Positions 14,391-16,544 of a stretch of 16,544 nt of DNA are shown piece after piece. The stretch comes from DAOVVL01 sp965603095 (GTDB taxonomy: Bacteria > Pseudomonadota > Alphaproteobacteria > Rhodospirillales > Magnetovibrionaceae): the NCBI GenBank assembly GCA_965603095.1, contig CBFDBQ010000046.1, positions 1-16,544 on the forward strand. Direction: 5' to 3'. The notes beneath the pieces were generated by a model. That model was not told the DNA's origin, searched no databases, and saw nothing but the letters and a program-made list of their open reading frames with translations. Each line of letters opens with the position of its first letter. The stretch's first letter is position 1. The translations under genes were made by a program, and so were the position numbers.

Positions 14391-15095
14391 TTAACCATAC
14401 GATGGCCCGGTTCCTGGGGTAACGTTTATGCGCCCATCATTAATGCCAATTACCGGATGGCCTAAACGTTCAACAATTTTTTCATTATGCGTTGCCACAA
14501 CAATTGTGGTTCCAAGTTTGTTTAATTCTTCAATCAAATGCATCAACCTGAAACCCATGCGATCATCCACATTGCCGGTTGGTTCATCTGCTAACAAAAG
14601 CCGTGGTCTGGCAATTACTGCACGTGCAATTGATGCGCGTTGCTTTTGCCCACCGGAAAGGGTTGGTGGGCGGGCATGCATATGATTTTCAAGGCCAACC
14701 CATGCTAATAGTTCAACAACATGGCGCCTAACCTCATCTTCCTTGACCCGCGCCACCCGAAGAGGAAGCGCGACGTTGTCAAACGTAGAAAGATGATCAA
14801 GCAGACGGTAATCTTGAAACACCACACCGATTGAACGGCGAAGTGCCGGCAGTTCTTCGCGCGGTGTGGTTGCAACATCACATCCGAACAAATGTACCAG
14901 TCCGCGTGACGGACGATGGGCAAGGTATAGCAATTTTAACAGCGATGACTTGCCCGCCCCCGATGGACCGACCAAAAAATGGTATGACCCCGGTTGCAGC
15001 TCTAGCTTTACATCCTGCAAAACCTCTGGCCCAAGACCATAGCGCAGGCCGACATTTTCAAATCTTGCTATAGGGATGGTGGGATCAAAGTTCAA
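14391..15095 (-). CDS. ftsE: Cell division ATP-binding protein FtsE, TTG start
   Basis: A 234-residue ABC ATPase partner of FtsX. All motifs are intact: Walker A GPSGAGKS (43-50), Q-loop Gln94 in VVFQDYRLL, signature LSGGQKQR (146-153), Walker B LLLADEP with Glu171, D-loop after EPTGNVD, and the switch His203 in VATHNE. The FDNVALPLRV stretch is characteristic of FtsE. The start is TTG at 15093-15095: the frame upstream has no ATG or GTG before a stop, and the domain begins within the first residues. AGTGG a few bases upstream is a weak ribosome site. It is the first gene of a four-gene operon and is divergent from the zinc-ribbon gene across a 247-bp gap. Confidence 0.95.
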   Translation of the reverse strand: MNFDPTIPIARFENVGLRYGLGPEVLQDVKLELQPGSYHFLVGPSGAGKSSLLKLLYLAHRPSRGLVHLFGCDVATTPREELPALRRSIGVVFQDYRLLDHLSTFDNVALPLRVARVKEDEVRRHVVELLAWVGLENHMHARPPTLSGGQKQRASIARAVIARPRLLLADEPTGNVDDRMGFRLMHLIEELNKLGTTIVVATHNEKIVERLGHPVIGINDGRINVTPGTGPSYG

Positions 15096-15204
15096 TTTTG
15101 GCCACTTTCGCTCACAGGTTTGTTACCGGAATAGTTATATAAGCATTTTATCAGTATAAAGCGCCGTTTGCTTAGCGCTACGATGGCACGGGGCAACGGC
15201 CAAA

Positions 15205-15218
15205 GTCTAGGCCTAGAC
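15205..15218. promoter_or_regulatory. Perfect 14-bp palindrome GTCTAGGCCTAGAC
   Basis: The sequence equals its own reverse complement over all 14 bases and contains CTAG twice, a tetramer that is rare in many bacterial genomes. It lies about 110 bases upstream of the ftsE start and 125 bases upstream of the zinc-ribbon gene start. This suits an operator for a dimeric protein acting on one or both genes. It is only 14 bp, so chance is not excluded, and no regulator is known to me for it. Confidence 0.4.
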
Positions 15219-15257
15219 AATAGGCCCTTAAATATAATTGCCTTTACTTACTTGGCC

Positions 15258-15290
15258 TTACTTGCCTTGGGGCAAGTGACAGCCTATAAA
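15258..15290 (+). promoter_or_regulatory. Candidate promoter of the zinc-ribbon gene with an inverted repeat over the -35
   Basis: TTGCCT (15262-15267; four of six) and TATAAA (15285-15290; five of six) are separated by exactly 17 bases. The -35 is embedded in an inverted repeat, ACTTGCC-TTGG-GGCAAGT (15260-15277), that extends to nine pairs with one G-T wobble. No T-run follows, so it is not a terminator. Placement fits a repressor site over the -35. The leader would be about 45 bases. Confidence 0.4.
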
Positions 15291-15342
15291 TGCAATAAGT
15301 CTAAGGTAAAACATGACCTTCAAGCTACAACTCGGTTATTAA

Positions 15343-16281
15343 ATGATAATAAATTGTCCAAATTGCGGAACACACTATGACATTCCCCCCGAGGCCATAA
15401 AGCCAACGGGAACCATGGTGCGTTGTGCAAAGTGTAGCCATCAGTGGCAAACAACCGTGTTGCACGTTGTGCATGCCGCAACCGCGGCTCAACCAGCACC
15501 AGTTGCAGTGGCACCTGCTCCACCGCCAGCACCAGAACCAGAACCAATTCCTGAGCCCGAACCAATTCCTGAGCCAGAGCCCGAACCGGAACCCGAGCCC
15601 GAGCCCGAGCCCGAAGTTGATGATGGCCCCGCACTTTCACAAGACGATTTAGACTCGCTATTTGGCGAAGACGACGCACCACCTACGCCCGCATCCTTGG
15701 TCGCCGATGATGCTGGTGAGGCTGAAGCAGACATACCCGTATCTCTTGATGACTTGATGGACCCAGACCCAATCCCCGAAGGGCTAAGTGGGCCGGCCCA
15801 TGAAACCGAAGATGATGACGAAAGTAGCGGTGGCGGAAAGTTAAAGATTATTGCCATAGCCGCTGCCGTTTCGTTCTTGGTTTTAGTTGGCAGTTTATTT
15901 GTTGGTCGCGAGGCGATTATCGGAATGTGGCCAGGGGCACGTGATATCTACGCTATGGCAGGTCTTGATGTAACAATTCCCGGCGAAGGGCTGGCCATCC
16001 GCGATTATACCGCACGCCGTGAAACCCGCGATGGGTCGTCATTTATGATTATCGAAGGAAAAATAACAAATGTTACCGACCTTGATCGTATGATACCCCC
16101 CATAAGAGTTTCATTATTAAACCCACTAAAAAAACAATTGATGACGGTTGTAGTTCAGCCGGAAAAAGCAATGCTACCAGCCGCAGACAGCATTACATTC
16201 AAAGCAGAATTTGAAAACCCGCCAGCTACTGCGCGCGAGATGGAAGTCACCTTTGTCGATCCCGACAATCCTAATCAATAA
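15343..16281 (+). CDS. MJ0042-type zinc-ribbon, membrane-anchored DUF3426 protein with Glu-Pro repeat
   Basis: A 312-residue protein. The N-terminal zinc ribbon has Cys5-x2-Cys8 and Cys28-x2-Cys31 (INCPNCGTHYDIP, VRCAKCSHQW). A Pro/Ala/Glu linker with a Glu-Pro run fills about 50-90. An acidic region follows, with SQDDLDSLFGEDD (97-109) and SLDDLMDPDP (132-141). One membrane segment spans about 165-186, and the C-terminal periplasmic DUF3426 domain (about 205-310) has IIEGKITNVTDLDR and VSLLNPLKKQLMTVV. The topology is ribbon in the cytoplasm and DUF3426 in the periplasm. Function is unknown. It is divergent from ftsE, an arrangement I recall from other alphaproteobacteria. The ATG is the natural start because the ribbon begins at once. 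Confidence 0.9.
   Translation: MIINCPNCGTHYDIPPEAIKPTGTMVRCAKCSHQWQTTVLHVVHAATAAQPAPVAVAPAPPPAPEPEPIPEPEPIPEPEPEPEPEPEPEPEVDDGPALSQDDLDSLFGEDDAPPTPASLVADDAGEAEADIPVSLDDLMDPDPIPEGLSGPAHETEDDDESSGGGKLKIIAIAAAVSFLVLVGSLFVGREAIIGMWPGARDIYAMAGLDVTIPGEGLAIRDYTARRETRDGSSFMIIEGKITNVTDLDRMIPPIRVSLLNPLKKQLMTVVVQPEKAMLPAADSITFKAEFENPPATAREMEVTFVDPDNPNQ
15532..15609 (+). repeat. Glu-Pro coding tandem repeat
   Basis: Residues 64-89 of the zinc-ribbon protein alternate Pro and Glu with two PIPEPE variants. At DNA level it consists of near-repeats of CCAATTCCTGAGCC and then GAGCCC units, which are prone to slippage in six-base steps. Such Pro-Glu stretches form stiff extended rods in TonB-like proteins. 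Here it lies on the cytoplasmic side by predicted topology. Confidence 0.8.
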
Positions 16282-16297
16282 TTCACAACAATCAGTT

Positions 16298-16544
16298 TCA
16301 ATCGGTTAATTGCCACGGCGCAATTGATTCGCGCGAGATAATTTCTTCGACCCCAAGACGCGGGCGAATAACGTGAAATTTATCACCATTAACCAAAACC
16401 TCTGCAATTAGCGGGCGTGTATTGTATGTGGACGACTGCACTGCGCCATATGCGCCCGTGGTGCGAATGGCCAGCAAATCACCGGAGCTGGGTCGAGCTA
16501 AGTTTTTTGCTTTGGCAAATGTATCACCGGTTTCGCACACGGGG
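16298..16544 (-). CDS. lysA: Diaminopimelate decarboxylase, 3' end only
   Basis: The last 81 codons; the 5' part lies to the right of the window. LysA is a fold-type III PLP enzyme that decarboxylates meso-diaminopimelate to L-lysine in the cytoplasm. The visible part begins PVCETGDTFA, carrying the catalytic Cys-Glu-Ser/Thr motif of the neighbouring subunit's active site, and continues with TTGAYGAVQSSTYNTRPLIA, whose Tyr in GAYG contacts PLP phosphate or substrate. The end IAPWQLTD is normal. It converges on the zinc-ribbon gene with 16 bp between stops. Confidence 0.94.
   Translation of the reverse strand, partial: PVCETGDTFAKAKNLARPSSGDLLAIRTTGAYGAVQSSTYNTRPLIAEVLVNGDKFHVIRPRLGVEEIISRESIAPWQLTD

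Noticed and set aside
14391..14398. CtrA half-site TTAACCAT near ftsX
   Set aside because: It coincides with the end of the ftsE coding sequence, there is no partner half-site at the usual spacing, and ftsX appears to be transcribed from the ftsE promoter.
15168..15380. 70-codon plus-strand frame before the zinc-ribbon gene
   Set aside because: It crosses the promoter candidate and the start of the zinc-ribbon gene in another phase and has no family likeness; the region reads better as control DNA.
1..16544. CRISPR array, insertion sequence, prophage, tRNA or rRNA
   Set aside because: No regularly spaced repeats, transposase or integrase motifs, terminal repeats or tRNA-like cloverleaf were seen on either strand.

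Overview
The window reads as a core-chromosome segment of an alphaproteobacterium, most like the Rhodospirillales or related marine lineages. The main reasons are the short B12-dependent ribonucleotide reductase with a C-terminal Cys-rich tail, a DUF2125 protein, an MJ0042/DUF3426 zinc-ribbon protein divergent from ftsE, a metX-metW pair, and a chorismate mutase-hisC-tyrA block. Base composition is moderate, with A/T-rich wobble positions and A/T-rich gaps. Most genes are complete and closely packed. The two edge genes are cut by the window. I see no rRNA, tRNA, CRISPR array, insertion sequence or recombinase gene.

Layout. 1-300: the 3' end of a formylglycine-generating-enzyme-fold (FGE-sulfatase) protein, then a possible 29-codon ORF running into the 3' end of a glutathione S-transferase gene. 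261-1679 (-): gloB followed by gst, a glutathione-linked detoxification pair. 1798-2547 (+): a class I methyltransferase that converges, 2 bp apart, on metW. 2550-4360 (-): metX and metW with an ATGA overlap, for methionine synthesis. 4557-7522 (+): a chorismate mutase whose C-terminal part looks like a shrunken prephenate dehydratase plus ACT domain, then hisC and tyrA; together these make a tyrosine/aromatic amino acid operon. 7536-8648 (-): a membrane-anchored DUF2125 protein with a TTG start. 8781-9320 (+): a ChaC-type gamma-glutamylcyclotransferase. 9342-11696 (-): nrdJ. 11697-12017: a gene-free control region with a TATAAT promoter, an NrdR-like half-site and four DnaA-box-like 9-mers. 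12018-15095 (-): the operon ftsE-ftsX-ydcF-like-plsC, for envelope and division functions. 15096-15342: a divergent control region with a perfect 14-bp palindrome. 15343-16281 (+): the zinc-ribbon/DUF3426 protein with a Glu-Pro repeat. 16298-16544 (-): the 3' end of lysA.

How the genes fit together. Three genes deal with glutathione or its conjugates (gloB, gst, chaC). Two blocks are amino acid biosynthesis (methionine; tyrosine and phenylalanine), and lysA adds lysine and diaminopimelate chemistry. The ftsEX block links septal peptidoglycan hydrolysis with phospholipid and envelope synthesis. I found no clear unknown multi-gene system. The points most worth a second look are the hybrid chorismate mutase, the DnaA-like box cluster upstream of nrdJ, the 14-bp palindrome between ftsE and the zinc-ribbon gene, and the FGE-fold C-terminus at the left edge, which resembles the variable region of a diversity-generating retroelement target.
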